Positions 1 through 9,162 are shown, counted from the first letter of the stretch. The stretch is DNA of 64,000 nt from CBDAQR01 sp965199055 (GCA_965199055.1 CBDAQR010000003.1:1674001-1738000), one strand, 5' to 3'. Translations and numbers: made by a program. Notes: generated by a model from the letters alone, not told the origin.

Positions 1-541
1 CATATATATTGATAAGACCCACCCGAAGCAGATCCTGCATGTCGTTCTTACCGAGGGTGCGAATATCCCAACCCAACTTCAGCAACGATAGATTGTCACC
101 CCAGCCACGCTCAGCAAGTTTTGGAATCTTGCGGCTGAAGAAACTGTTCAGCACTTTGGCAAACTTAAGGTTTTGCTTATAGAAGCTTTCATAGGCTGCC
201 GCGTCAGCGGCAGATACCCCTTCCGCAGTCGCGCCCTGAAGCGTGATATGGTCACCATCGACATCAAGCGCGATGGTTTTCAAATCGCGTGCCGCAAACT
301 CCAGACCATGTTCTTCCAGCGCGAGATCTTTAGCGACTCTGGGGTTAAGTTGCGTCAACAGATGCGCGCCCGATGAGACTTGAAAGCCGGGTGCAAACTC
401 GCGCGTCGCCGCGGCACCGCCTGCTACCTCTCTTGATTCGAGCACCAAGGCTTTGCGGCCACTCTTCGCCAGATAGCTGGCGCACACCAAACCATTATGG
501 CCCGCCCCAATCACGATGGCGTCATAGGTTGTCTCAGTCAT
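1..541 (-). CDS. Phytoene-desaturase-like FAD oxidoreductase, type A (partial, C-terminus off window)
   Basis: About 180 N-terminal residues are visible; the gene runs off the left edge. The ATG at 541-539 overlaps the stop of the upstream oxidoreductase by 8 bases, so the two are probably translationally coupled. The protein opens with MTETTYDAIVIGAGHNG, the FAD-binding Rossmann motif GxGxxG, followed by an acidic LES ending the second beta strand and GGAAATREF. The last visible residues (LLRVGLINIY) align with the type A proteins at 24479 and 30125, which are about 515 residues long. Family knowledge: COG1233 enzymes are FAD-dependent desaturases or amine-oxidase-fold proteins. The real substrate is unknown. 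By analogy with the other modules a GcvT-like gene may follow outside the window. Confidence 0.85.
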   Translation of the reverse strand, partial: MTETTYDAIVIGAGHNGLVCASYLAKSGRKALVLESREVAGGAAATREFAPGFQVSSGAHLLTQLNPRVAKDLALEEHGLEFAARDLKTIALDVDGDHITLQGATAEGVSAADAAAYESFYKQNLKFAKVLNSFFSRKIPKLAERGWGDNLSLLKLGWDIRTLGKNDMQDLLRVGLINIY

Positions 542-2150
542 CGAGGTAGCTCTCCGGCACTACATTGGGTTTCTTCAGATCCATTAGGATCTCCCGGGCC
601 GCGTTGGCACCCGGAGCAGCCATAACGCCACCACCCGGGTGCGTACCAGAACCGCACAGGTACATGCCCTTTAGGGGGCCGCGGTACTGTGCGTAACCGG
701 GAAAGGGGCGATTAAACAACAATTGATCGAAGGTCAGCTCGCCTTGGAAAATATTGCCTTCGGTCAATCCGACTTCATTTTCAATCTCGTTCGGCGTGCG
801 AATCCCCGCATTCAGTATCAGATCCTTGAAGTCGGGGCTGTGCTGGGCAATCTGGTCGATAACCACCCGACCGAAAGCGTCGCGCTTCTCCGGCGTCCAG
901 GGACCGTCGGCCAGCTTGGGCGGGCAGTACTGCACAAATACCGTCATCATATGCTTGCCTGGCGCCGCCATCGTCGGGTCCACTTGCGACGGAATGAGCA
1001 TATCTATGTAGGGGTCTTTCGACCATGTGCCTGCCTTCCAGTCGTCATAGGCACGCTCCAGACGCTCCATCGAATCGATACAATGCATATCCGAGAGCAT
1101 CAGCGGACTGCCCTTCGGTAAAGCAGGGAAGGTCGGCAAGCCATCCAGCGCAATATTGAGCTTGCCCGAAGAGCCCCTGATTTTAAAATTCTTCGCTCGG
1201 TGCACCACCTCTTTGGGCAAATCACTCTCGTCGAAACACTCCAGAAAGGTACGCTTGGGATCGAGATTGGAGACCACGATGTCGGCGTGATATTCGTCAC
1301 CATTAGCCAGAGCAACGCCGGCTGTGCGGCCGTTGCGCACGATCACCTGATCCACGTCGGCATCGCACACGATCTCTCCGCCATAGGCTTTAAAGCTCTT
1401 GGCCAGCGCATCGGCGACCGCACCCATGCCGCCCCGCGCCAGTCCCCATGAACCAACGCTGCCATCCACGTCGCCCATGTAGTGGTGCAACAAGACATAG
1501 GCAGTGCCCGGCGAGTAAATACCCAGCGCGGTGCCAATAATGCCGCTGCCTGACAGGTGCGCTTTGATCAGATCGGTTTCGAAGTATTCGTCGAGAAAAT
1601 CGCCGATGCTCATGGTCCAGAAACGCAGCGTGTCTAACAGCCCCTCTTCGCCCATGTCGGTAAAGGATTCGGCGAGCTCCAGCAGCCCGGCCAGGTCGCG
1701 CGGCTTGAAGGACGTAGGGTCAGGTGGCGTGGTCATCAGGTACTTGCGGATGAGCTTGGTCTGCTTCATCACGTCCGCAGAGAATCGGGTGTAAGCGTTC
1801 GCATCACGCACCGAGTGACGTGCCATTTCGCGGTACTGGCGTTCGTGATCGGAGTAGTTACCAAAGTAATCGCCATCGCGGCTGAAGGTGACACCACCTA
1901 CGTAGGGAATGACCTGTAATCCATGGCGCGGTAACTCGAGATCGCGGGCAATCTCTGGTCGCAACAGACTGCAGACATAGGAGCAGTTGGAATATGTCCA
2001 GCCTTCGTGCAATTCACGACTCACCGTGGCACCGCCAATATAGGGATTGCGCTCGAGCACGAGGACATCGAGCCCGGCTTTTGCCAGGTAAGCTGCGTTA
2101 CACAGGCCGTTATGACCGGCGCCAATGACAATGGCGTCATACTTCTTCAT
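534..2150 (-). CDS. Phytoene-desaturase-like FAD oxidoreductase, type B
   Basis: A 538-residue flavoprotein of the NAD(P)/FAD phytoene-dehydrogenase-like family (COG1233). It starts MKKYDAIVIGAGHNG with the dinucleotide-binding GxGxxG near residues 11-16. It has the type B signature GGATVSRELHEGW near residue 40 and the C-terminal FAD-contact stretch YLCGSGTHPGGGVMAAPG near residue 500. Close paralogues lie at 22876 and 31663 with almost the same length. It is the first gene of a minus-strand pair with the type A gene that begins at 541. It probably oxidises a small organic substrate in the cytoplasm. No carotenoid genes (crtB, crtY) are nearby, so a carotenoid role is not supported. Family certain, reaction unknown. 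Confidence 0.9.
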   Translation of the reverse strand: MKKYDAIVIGAGHNGLCNAAYLAKAGLDVLVLERNPYIGGATVSRELHEGWTYSNCSYVCSLLRPEIARDLELPRHGLQVIPYVGGVTFSRDGDYFGNYSDHERQYREMARHSVRDANAYTRFSADVMKQTKLIRKYLMTTPPDPTSFKPRDLAGLLELAESFTDMGEEGLLDTLRFWTMSIGDFLDEYFETDLIKAHLSGSGIIGTALGIYSPGTAYVLLHHYMGDVDGSVGSWGLARGGMGAVADALAKSFKAYGGEIVCDADVDQVIVRNGRTAGVALANGDEYHADIVVSNLDPKRTFLECFDESDLPKEVVHRAKNFKIRGSSGKLNIALDGLPTFPALPKGSPLMLSDMHCIDSMERLERAYDDWKAGTWSKDPYIDMLIPSQVDPTMAAPGKHMMTVFVQYCPPKLADGPWTPEKRDAFGRVVIDQIAQHSPDFKDLILNAGIRTPNEIENEVGLTEGNIFQGELTFDQLLFNRPFPGYAQYRGPLKGMYLCGSGTHPGGGVMAAPGANAAREILMDLKKPNVVPESYLDD

Positions 2151-2336
2151 ACAGTGTTCTCGTTGATTGAGACCTTTTGCGACCGATCCCGTGGGGAGCT
2201 AAGTATTGGGCATGATCTGCCGCGATGCCAATACCTTTTTACCAGTAGAACGCGGGACAGAGTCCCCAGCCCAGGGTGCGCCAGGCTTAGGTTATGCTAT
2301 GTTGAGTGCAAACCCACTCATTGTTGAGAGAAAGCC

Positions 2337-2783
2337 ATGAAAAGGATCATCACCGCTGCCGCAGTATTGCTGGCATCCGTTCTGACCGGCCACAGTGCGT
2401 TTGCTGATGCAATACACCCAGCCAAAATAAGTCGCGCGGACGCAGCGGGCGAGATTTTTAAGCGCCCGGACATGTTGAAGACGACCGAGAACGGCAATAC
2501 GACGCTGGACGTCACCTCCCTGATGAGCAGCGACGGCAAATTCGGCTCCGGTATGTACAAGTCTGGTAAGGTGCGCGCCGAGATCACCGAACCCTATGGT
2601 GTGGATGAATTCATGTATTTCGTCGAGGGTAGCGTCACGCTCACTTCCTCCGATGGCACTGTCACGGAAATCAAAGCCGGAGAGGCCGTTACCGTACCAA
2701 AGGAATGGACCGGTATCTGGGATACGGATGGTTATACCAAGTTCTGGGTGATCTATTCAGACGATCCTGCATTTTTTGAGTAA
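2337..2783 (+). CDS. Exported cupin-domain protein
   Basis: A 148-residue protein with a clear signal peptide (MKRIITAAAVLLASVLTGHS, cleavage likely after AFA near residue 24) and one cupin fold of the EutQ/DUF861 type (YGVDEFMYFVEGSVTLTSSDG, then GEAVTVPKEWTGIWDT). The sequence therefore points to a periplasmic cupin. The family often binds a metal, but the usual histidine pair is mostly absent here, so catalysis is doubtful. It precedes the amidohydrolase gene by about 70 bases and may be co-transcribed with it and the sulfotransferase. A similar cytoplasmic cupin is encoded at 36474-36830. Specific function unknown. Confidence 0.8.
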   Translation: MKRIITAAAVLLASVLTGHSAFADAIHPAKISRADAAGEIFKRPDMLKTTENGNTTLDVTSLMSSDGKFGSGMYKSGKVRAEITEPYGVDEFMYFVEGSVTLTSSDGTVTEIKAGEAVTVPKEWTGIWDTDGYTKFWVIYSDDPAFFE

Positions 2784-2853
2784 ACCAGCCTCATCAAGAT
2801 TGCGGCGGCCGTGATTGTCCTTATTATTTGCCACTCCTAATGAGGACGTAGCA

Positions 2854-4039
2854 ATGATAGATCTAGACTTCGCACCTTTTGATGCGGACAACCACTACTA
2901 TGAGGCGATAGATGCTTTTACACGGCACCTGCCGGATGGCTGGGCAAGTCGCTGTGTGCAATGGGCAACTATCGACGGTCGTCAGCATCATATTGTGGGC
3001 GGCAAACTCGCCAAGGCGGTCAAGAATCCCACCTGGAACCCGATTTCTATGCCAGGTTCCATCGCTCCCTTTTTGCATGGCAAAGAGCTGAGCGACGAGG
3101 ATATCGCCTACATGCAAGCGCACGAGCCGCTGCCTGATTACTACATGAATCGGGATGCTCGCGTGGCGAAGCTGGAAGAACAGGGCCTGGAGGCCGTGTG
3201 GCTATTTCCCACGCTGGGCGTGCTCTATGAAGAATTGCTGAAGCACGACACCGAGGCGGTCAAGGTACAGTTCACTGCCTTCAATCGCTGGCTGGATGAA
3301 GATTGGGGCTGTAACTACCAGGGCAAAATCTTCGCCGCACCTTACATATCCTTATGCGACGTCGAATGGGCGTGTAGCGAGTTAGAGTGGGCGCTGGCCC
3401 AGGGCGCAACGGTTGTGTGCATGCGACCCGCTGCGGTGCAAATGGCCGACGGCACGACACGCTCACCCGCCGACCCCCCTGTTCGACCCATTTTGGAGTC
3501 GCCTGAACGAGTCCGGCATCAGCCTGGTGATTCACGCGGCAGACTCCGGCTACACGACCCACGGCTACGTCAATGATGGCTTCTCGTCGGATTTCAATGC
3601 CGGCGTGTTCTCACCCAATATCAAACATTTCAATATCGAACGCGCAGCCTATGACTTTCTGATCACCCTCGCCTACGAAAAACTATTTGAGCGCTTCCCC
3701 AATTTACGAGTAGCGTCCATCGAGAATGGTGCCGAGTATCTGCCGGATCTTTTCAGAAAACCGCGTCAATCCCGGGATCGTATGCGCGGTTACTACGCAG
3801 AAGATCCGGGCGAGCTATTTAAACGACATGTCTGGATTAATCCCTTCTGGGAGGACGACGTCAACGAAGTCGCAGAATATATGGGCACGGACCGAGTCAT
3901 CTTTGGATCGGATTGGCCACACATCGAGGGCCTGCCCACCCCGTTGGCCTATGTTGAGGAACTCGACGCCTTCGACGCGACGGACACACGCAAAATAATG
4001 CGCGACAACGCACGCTTTCTGAATACACCGAATGCCTGA
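2854..4039 (+). pseudogene. Amidohydrolase-2 family metal-dependent hydrolase, frameshifted
   Basis: Two reading frames together make one amidohydrolase (PF04909 type) of about 394 residues. The first runs from ATG 2854 (GAGG ribosome site at 2842-2845), with DADNHYYE as the first metal-site region. The second continues to 4039 with VIHAADSGY and FGSDWPHIEG, the typical C-terminal metal-site region. The break is in six Cs at 3474-3479: with five Cs the protein reads ADPLFDPFW and continues in the second frame without loss. The family performs hydrolysis or decarboxylation in a TIM barrel. As sequenced the product would end early at 3576. This is either a real one-base insertion or a homopolymer sequencing error. 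The last bases overlap the sulfotransferase start. Confidence 0.8.
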
Positions 4040-5630
4040 ACCGAAAAATTCGATGAATATAGAGCCATGGATGCAGGAATCCTTAAGAGAGGGCTTCGCC
4101 CACCTCAATGCGGGACGCATCAAGGAAGCATCCGAGTGTTGCAAGAAGCTCCTCTCGGCCAAGCCGGACCTCGTAGAGGGCCACTTTCTGGTCGGCTTAA
4201 TCGCACTGGAGATTCGTCAAACCGGCAACGCCATTCGAGCCTTCGGCTCTGTCACCAAGCTGGCACCCGAACATGGAGCAGCCTGGGCTAATCTCGCCAG
4301 TTTGTTTGTGCGCGCGGGACACGCCGGTCGAGCGGACAACGCATTGGCCAAGGCAGTAGAACACGCCGATGAAAACCCGGTGGTGCTCGATTTAATCGGC
4401 AGCGTACACGGCCAGCTGGGCGAACAAGCCGAAGCAGGTCGTTGGTATGCGAGAGCGCTGGAGAAGGACCCGGACAGCATTCCCTTTCAAATCAACCAGG
4501 CCAACAATCATAAGTTTCTTGACCGCCTGGACGAAGCCGACAAGCTGCTGCAACGCGTACTGGAAAAGGCACCCGGCCACCCCAATGCACACTGGCTGCT
4601 GTCGGGCCTGCGCAAGGCGAAGGATCGCAGTCATGTCGATGTGCTGAAAACACTGTTAACCAAGACCCAAAACCCACGTGCGCAGGGCTTCCTGTATTAC
4701 GGCATGGGCAAGGAACTCGAGGATCTTGAGGACTGGGATAGCGCGTTTTCCGCTTTCGAAAAGGGCGCAGCTGCCCGGCGCAAGACGATCGAGTTCGATG
4801 AGCCTCGGGAAGTCGAAATGTATGAGGCTTTCGCCAACACATTCACTCGGGAATGGCTCGAGCAGGGGCCCGCGGGGAACGAAGACCCCTCGCCTATTTT
4901 TGTGGTAGGTCAGCCGCGCACGGGTACGACGCTGGTGGAGCGTATTATTGTTGCGCACTCACAGGTGCACTCTGCAGGCGAACTGCGCCAATTCGGCCAC
5001 TGTCTGCGACGTCTGGGTAACTATCAGGAAGCGACTTTGCAGTCTCCCAAGCTGGCCGAAATGGGTGCAAGCGTTGATCCGCAAATGCTTGGCAATGCCT
5101 ATCTACAAACCACCGCCAAACTGCGCGGAGACACGCCGCGCTTTGTCGACAAGCTACCACCCAATTACCTGTACATTCCGCTGATTCTGAAGGCCCTGCC
5201 GAACGCAAAAATTGTACATCTACGCCGCAACCCCATGGACGCCTGCTTCGCCAGTTTTAAACAACTGTTCGCCGACGCCTACCCGCATTCCTATGAGCAA
5301 GGTGAAATGGCGCGTCATCATGCGCGCTACTACGAACTTATGAATACCTGGCGGGAGCGCTTTGGCGATCGCTTCCTCGACATTGCTTATGAGGACACTG
5401 CAGCCGACCTGGAACCGAACGCGCGCCGACTGATCGAGTATCTGGAACTACCTTGGGAGGATGCGTGTCTCGACTTTCATGAGCAGTCCGGTGCCGTCAC
5501 CACCGCCAGCTCGGTACAAGTTCGACAACCTGCACACACACGTTCGATTGGTCGTTGGCGCCGCTATGAGCGACAGCTGTCACCCATGCGCGAGGCGCTG
5601 ATAGCCGCCGGCATTCAATTAGAGTTTTAG
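4032..5630 (+). CDS. TPR-repeat sulfotransferase
   Basis: A 532-residue two-domain protein. The N-terminal half (residues about 15-270) is a run of tetratricopeptide repeats. The C-terminal half is a sulfotransferase with the PAPS 5'-phosphosulfate loop VVGQPRTGTTLVERII near residue 290 and the 3'-phosphate region IVHLRRNPMDACFASF near residue 395. It is expected to transfer sulfate from PAPS to a hydroxyl or amine acceptor, with the TPR part binding a partner or substrate. The ATG at 4032 overlaps the end of the amidohydrolase by 8 bases; an in-frame ATG at 4053 is also possible. Acceptor unknown. Bacterial TPR-sulfotransferases of this architecture are common but mostly uncharacterised. Confidence 0.88.
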   Translation: MPEPKNSMNIEPWMQESLREGFAHLNAGRIKEASECCKKLLSAKPDLVEGHFLVGLIALEIRQTGNAIRAFGSVTKLAPEHGAAWANLASLFVRAGHAGRADNALAKAVEHADENPVVLDLIGSVHGQLGEQAEAGRWYARALEKDPDSIPFQINQANNHKFLDRLDEADKLLQRVLEKAPGHPNAHWLLSGLRKAKDRSHVDVLKTLLTKTQNPRAQGFLYYGMGKELEDLEDWDSAFSAFEKGAAARRKTIEFDEPREVEMYEAFANTFTREWLEQGPAGNEDPSPIFVVGQPRTGTTLVERIIVAHSQVHSAGELRQFGHCLRRLGNYQEATLQSPKLAEMGASVDPQMLGNAYLQTTAKLRGDTPRFVDKLPPNYLYIPLILKALPNAKIVHLRRNPMDACFASFKQLFADAYPHSYEQGEMARHHARYYELMNTWRERFGDRFLDIAYEDTAADLEPNARRLIEYLELPWEDACLDFHEQSGAVTTASSVQVRQPAHTRSIGRWRRYERQLSPMREALIAAGIQLEF

Positions 5631-5721
5631 CGCCCCTACATGGTGCACTCTTATGCTCAAAGCATGCCTTTTTAGTGCATGCCACGCGGTTCCTGGCAAC
5701 GTTTTCGAATTTTCTCACCGA

Positions 5722-5733
5722 GCGTATAGGCGC
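5722..5733 (+). repeat. 12-base intergenic motif GCGTATAGGCGC, copy 1
   Basis: GCGTATAGGCGC lies 12 bases upstream of the -35 box assigned to the TonB receptor. The same 12 bases form the core of the identical 20-mers found at 22818-22837 and 30049-30068, in the same orientation. Role unknown; an activator site is one possibility. Confidence 0.5.
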
Positions 5734-5745
5734 AGATGCCAGCGC

Positions 5746-5774
5746 TTGTAAACTTTTTCTACATTCCAGATAAT
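5746..5774 (+). promoter_or_regulatory. Predicted sigma-70 promoter of the TonB receptor
   Basis: TTGTAA (5746-5751) and GATAAT (5769-5774) are separated by 17 bases, a good match to a housekeeping promoter. It lies about 70 bases upstream of the TonB receptor ATG and is the only convincing promoter in the 213-base gap after the sulfotransferase. Confidence 0.6.
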
Positions 5775-5811
5775 CGGAAACCAGAGCCATCGCTTATCCG
5801 CATAACAATAG

Positions 5812-5827
5812 TATCAATCGCTTGATA
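5812..5827. promoter_or_regulatory. Inverted repeat TATCAA-N4-TTGATA, candidate operator
   Basis: A perfect 6-base inverted repeat with a 4-base spacer lies between the predicted transcription start and the ribosome site (GGGAG at 5831-5835) of the TonB receptor. The size and symmetry suit a dimeric repressor. The regulator is not identified; the AraC-type gene at 8312-9109 is the nearest candidate. Confidence 0.45.
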
Positions 5828-5842
5828 ATCGGGAGATAACTC

Positions 5843-8287
5843 ATGTCCAGGCGTCGTTCCTCGCAGAAACAAAAGAACCCGGTAATGGCGACTAAGCGCC
5901 CTGCCTCCACTCGTTCAAGAATTGCTCAGGCGGTGTCAACCGCCGTACTGGCCGGCACAGCAGCCGCACCGCTCAGCGCACAGCAACTCGAAGAAGTCGT
6001 CGTAACAGCAACGAAGCGTGCCGAATCGGTGTTGGATGTATCGGTGGCCATGACAGCGATGACGGGTGCCGAGACCCGCATGCTGAACCTGAACGACATC
6101 AAGGATCTGATTTCCTTCACTCCCGGTATTACCGGCAACTCGAAGGACTCCTTCCTCGATACAGTCGCAGTAAGGGGCATTCGCACCAACCTGTTCGGTA
6201 ACGGCGCCGACCCCTCGATCGGGATGTACGTGAATGGACTCTATCAGGGCCGCACCGGTTCCGGCGTTAGCGGCTTGTTCGACGTGGAGCGTACGGAAGT
6301 ACTGCGTGGTCCTCAGGGCTTTTTGTTCGCTCGTAACGCAGTGAGCGGCGCCTTTAACGTCATTACCGAGAAGGCGAGCACCGAAGGCACTGAGGGCTTT
6401 GTCGAAGTCGATGTCGGCGAACGCGATGTGTTTAATGTCGAGGGCGCTTACAACCTGCCGATTAGCGACAACTTTGCTGTGCGCGTTGCCGGCTACCATA
6501 CCGAGGAAGACGGCTACGTCGACAATATTTTCGGCGGCGATGACCTCATCGAACACGACAACGATTCACTGCGTGTCAGTTTCCGTTATGAGACGGACAA
6601 ACTCACCGCAGACCTGATCCTGCAGTACGACGATCGCGACCAGTCCGGTTCTATTTATCGAGTTACTGGTGAGGGACCCAATTTCTTCGGCGGCAAGTCT
6701 CTGTTCCTGAATGGCGGCGTGCCCTGGGAAGTGGGCGGCGACACTGACGTAAACAATAACGACGAGGTAGGCTCGCGCGATCAGACCGAGGTTTACTCTG
6801 TTGGCCTGCTGATCGATTACGACCTGGGCTGGGCGACGTTGAGCTCCGTGACGGGCTACAAAGACCATGACTACGAGTATGGCGAAGACTTCGACGGACT
6901 ACCCATTACCCTGTTCGAGTATGACCAGGATCAGACGGGTGATTACTTCGAGCAAGAACTGCGGCTGACCTCGCAGTCTGAGGATGCATTGAACTGGTAT
7001 GCGGGAGTCTCCTACTACGAGGAAGACATCGACACCACCTTCACCAATATCCAAAGTGAAGACGTCTATTGCGACTTATACCTGAATTACTACCTCTACG
7101 CCGGCGATGCCTATCGCGGTTGCGTTGCCTACTACGAGGACTACCTGGGTTATGAGTTTTATCCTTCGACCAATGGCCTGATTAACGATCGCAATGAGAC
7201 CAAAGGTTCTTATAAAGGTTACTCGGCCTATTTAGAGCTGGGTTACGACTTTAGCGATGCCTTCGACGTAGCCGCTGGTGTGCGTTACTCCTGGGACGAA
7301 AAGCAGTATTCCAACGAACGCTTAGCCGACATCGGCGGCTCCGGCTTCTCCGGGGGAGTACAAGGCGTTGTGCCGACTCCGGATGGCGCCCTGTCAGACA
7401 CCCAGGATTGGGATGAAGTGACCTACCGCTTCGTCGCCAACTGGCGCCCCAACGATGACACCCTGCTGTTTGCCTCCTATGCAACAGGCTATAAGCCGGG
7501 CGGGTACGACACCTACGGCTTTGAGAACAAGCAAACCGGCCAGGCCGTGGAAGATGAGGCACTGCGCGGCCGTGACCGCCCGGCTGACTTCGAACCGGAG
7601 ACAGTGGACTCGCTCGAGATTGGCTACAAGGGCCGCCTGCTAGATGGGCGCATGCAACTCTCAGCCACAGCGTTCTACTACGAGTATGAAGATCTGCAGT
7701 CCTATTTCACCGAGACTAACCCCAACGGCGCCGGCTTTATCACCGTCGCGGGTAACGTCGGCACGCTGGATGGTTGGGGCAGCGAAATCGAAATGTTTGC
7801 CGCACTGGGCGATTACGTAACGCTTAGAGTCGGTGGTTCCTGGTTCGACTCAGAAGGGCAGGATGTGCAAGCGTTCTGCGGCGCTGCACTAGACCTTGGC
7901 GCTACCGAAGATGCCTGTGAAGACGAATCCATTCCGCTGACACCGGAGTACACCGCTTTCGCCGTGGTTAATGGCTTCTACCCCATTGGCGATGCTGGCG
8001 GCGAACTGTTCGGCAATATCTCCTGGACCTGGGAAGATGACGCACGCGGCGACTGGATACCCACCAGTCTCTCGGAACAGAACATTCAGTTCATGAACCA
8101 GACTGATATCGTGCTGGGTTATCGCCAGGACAACTGGGTCATCAGCGGCTACGTGGAGAACGTCTTCGATGAGGAATGGGACGACGGTACCTTGGGTGAA
8201 GGTTTCGACGGCTCGCCCTATCCACAATATGTATTTGGTGTGGCCAGACCGCGTACCGCAGGTGTTCGGGCCAGCTACAGCTTTTAA
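5843..8287 (+). CDS. TonB-dependent outer-membrane receptor
   Basis: An 814-residue outer-membrane transporter. After a basic N-terminus comes a signal region ending ...PLSAQ near residue 47, then QLEEVVVTATKRAE as a TonB-box-like start of the plug. The plug holds EVLRGPQGFLFARNAVSGAF, and a long aromatic-rich beta barrel ends in a terminal phenylalanine (RASYSF), as expected for BAM recognition. ATG 5843 is supported by GGGAG eight bases upstream; an in-frame ATG at 5885 would also leave the signal peptide. It should import a bulky ligand using TonB energy. The ligand is not shown by the sequence, and the receptor type resembles those often paired with catabolic operons rather than siderophore genes. 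A strong terminator follows. Confidence 0.92.
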   Translation: MSRRRSSQKQKNPVMATKRPASTRSRIAQAVSTAVLAGTAAAPLSAQQLEEVVVTATKRAESVLDVSVAMTAMTGAETRMLNLNDIKDLISFTPGITGNSKDSFLDTVAVRGIRTNLFGNGADPSIGMYVNGLYQGRTGSGVSGLFDVERTEVLRGPQGFLFARNAVSGAFNVITEKASTEGTEGFVEVDVGERDVFNVEGAYNLPISDNFAVRVAGYHTEEDGYVDNIFGGDDLIEHDNDSLRVSFRYETDKLTADLILQYDDRDQSGSIYRVTGEGPNFFGGKSLFLNGGVPWEVGGDTDVNNNDEVGSRDQTEVYSVGLLIDYDLGWATLSSVTGYKDHDYEYGEDFDGLPITLFEYDQDQTGDYFEQELRLTSQSEDALNWYAGVSYYEEDIDTTFTNIQSEDVYCDLYLNYYLYAGDAYRGCVAYYEDYLGYEFYPSTNGLINDRNETKGSYKGYSAYLELGYDFSDAFDVAAGVRYSWDEKQYSNERLADIGGSGFSGGVQGVVPTPDGALSDTQDWDEVTYRFVANWRPNDDTLLFASYATGYKPGGYDTYGFENKQTGQAVEDEALRGRDRPADFEPETVDSLEIGYKGRLLDGRMQLSATAFYYEYEDLQSYFTETNPNGAGFITVAGNVGTLDGWGSEIEMFAALGDYVTLRVGGSWFDSEGQDVQAFCGAALDLGATEDACEDESIPLTPEYTAFAVVNGFYPIGDAGGELFGNISWTWEDDARGDWIPTSLSEQNIQFMNQTDIVLGYRQDNWVISGYVENVFDEEWDDGTLGEGFDGSPYPQYVFGVARPRTAGVRASYSF

Positions 8288-8307
8288 AACATCAAGATAG
8301 GCGGTAG

Positions 8308-8342
8308 CGCCTCAGCCAGTAACGACTTGGCTGAGGCGTTTT
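8308..8342. terminator. Rho-independent terminator between convergent genes
   Basis: An 11-base perfect stem (CGCCTCAGCCA with TGGCTGAGGCG) with a 9-base loop is followed by TTTT. It follows the TonB receptor stop at 8287 and overlaps the last codons of the convergent NTF2-AraC gene. Confidence 0.85.
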
Positions 8343-9109
8343 CGGTATTGGGCTGGCGTTTCGCCTGTCACCTTCTTGAATGCCACGTAAAACGTCGAGG
8401 TGCTGTTAAAGCCCACCTGTAGCGCGACACTGAGTACCGTGCGGGAAAGCTCACCGACCTCACCGAGCAGCACCATCGCTTCCTTCACGCGATAGCCATT
8501 CAGATAGTCGAAGAAACTGCTGCCAAATCCGGCATTGATCACCTGGGATAAATGGTTCACCGAGCAGTTCAGCATGTCTGCCAGTTCAGGCAGGGTCAGG
8601 TTTGGTTCCAGGTAGAGGTGCTCTACCTCCATCAGTTCGGTCAACCGCCCTTTCAACTCCTCCATCTGCGCTGCACTCAATCCCGACTTGGCGTAACGTT
8701 GCACACTGACGGCATCAGCAACCCCGGCCAAGGGGCTGGCGGCTGACTCCTCACCATTTTGTTCGTAATAATCGACGATGGCAGTGGCCACCCCCGAACT
8801 CAATGAAATGAATTCAGCGCCGAACCAGGGCTCCACTCCCTCACCGTTCTGACTGGCTGAACGCGGCGTCGCCTTGTACTGAAACGCTACCGTGTTCTCG
8901 CCAGAACAAACCGGCCCGGCTAACTCGTAAAAATAGGATTCTCGCTCGAAAAGCTCTTCGAGATGGATGATGAGTTCCTCTTTGGACATTTGCTGGTGAA
9001 CGGGGATATCAAGGTAGGTGCCGGTCTCCGACATCGTGTCGGCGATCGCCTGAGCATCCTGCTCATTCCAAGCCGCGATATAGCGGGCGACGAACTCAGC
9101 GGCCTTCAT
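8312..9109 (-). CDS. NTF2-like domain fused to AraC-type DNA-binding domain
   Basis: A 265-residue regulator with an unusual layout. Residues about 1-120 look like an NTF2/SnoaL-type ligand-binding cone (AAEFVARYIAAWNEQDAQAI, then YLDIPVHQQMSKEELI). Residues about 155-260 are an AraC/XylS two-helix-turn-helix domain (LPELADMLNCSVNHLSQVI, then VALQVGFNSTSTFYVAFKK and the closing TGETPAQYR). AraC regulators usually sense ligand through a cupin domain, so here an NTF2 fold may play that part. It converges on the TonB receptor and could control it or the membrane protein downstream at 9163. DNA-binding assignment is sure; the sensor role is inference. Confidence 0.82.
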   Translation of the reverse strand: MKAAEFVARYIAAWNEQDAQAIADTMSETGTYLDIPVHQQMSKEELIIHLEELFERESYFYELAGPVCSGENTVAFQYKATPRSASQNGEGVEPWFGAEFISLSSGVATAIVDYYEQNGEESAASPLAGVADAVSVQRYAKSGLSAAQMEELKGRLTELMEVEHLYLEPNLTLPELADMLNCSVNHLSQVINAGFGSSFFDYLNGYRVKEAMVLLGEVGELSRTVLSVALQVGFNSTSTFYVAFKKVTGETPAQYRKRLSQVVTG

Positions 9110-9162
9110 GTTCGAGCTCTGCCCGTGCTGTCCTGAAACTCATTCGCCTGAGTGTGCCGCAC

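Noticed and set aside
3413..4039. Independent gene in the second half of the amidohydrolase
   Set aside because: The sequence continues the first frame exactly if one C is removed, and there is no ribosome site before 3413.
5661..5682. Terminator after the sulfotransferase (GCATGC repeated around a T-rich loop)
   Set aside because: GCATGC is itself a palindrome and no T-run follows the second copy, so a rho-independent terminator is not supported.
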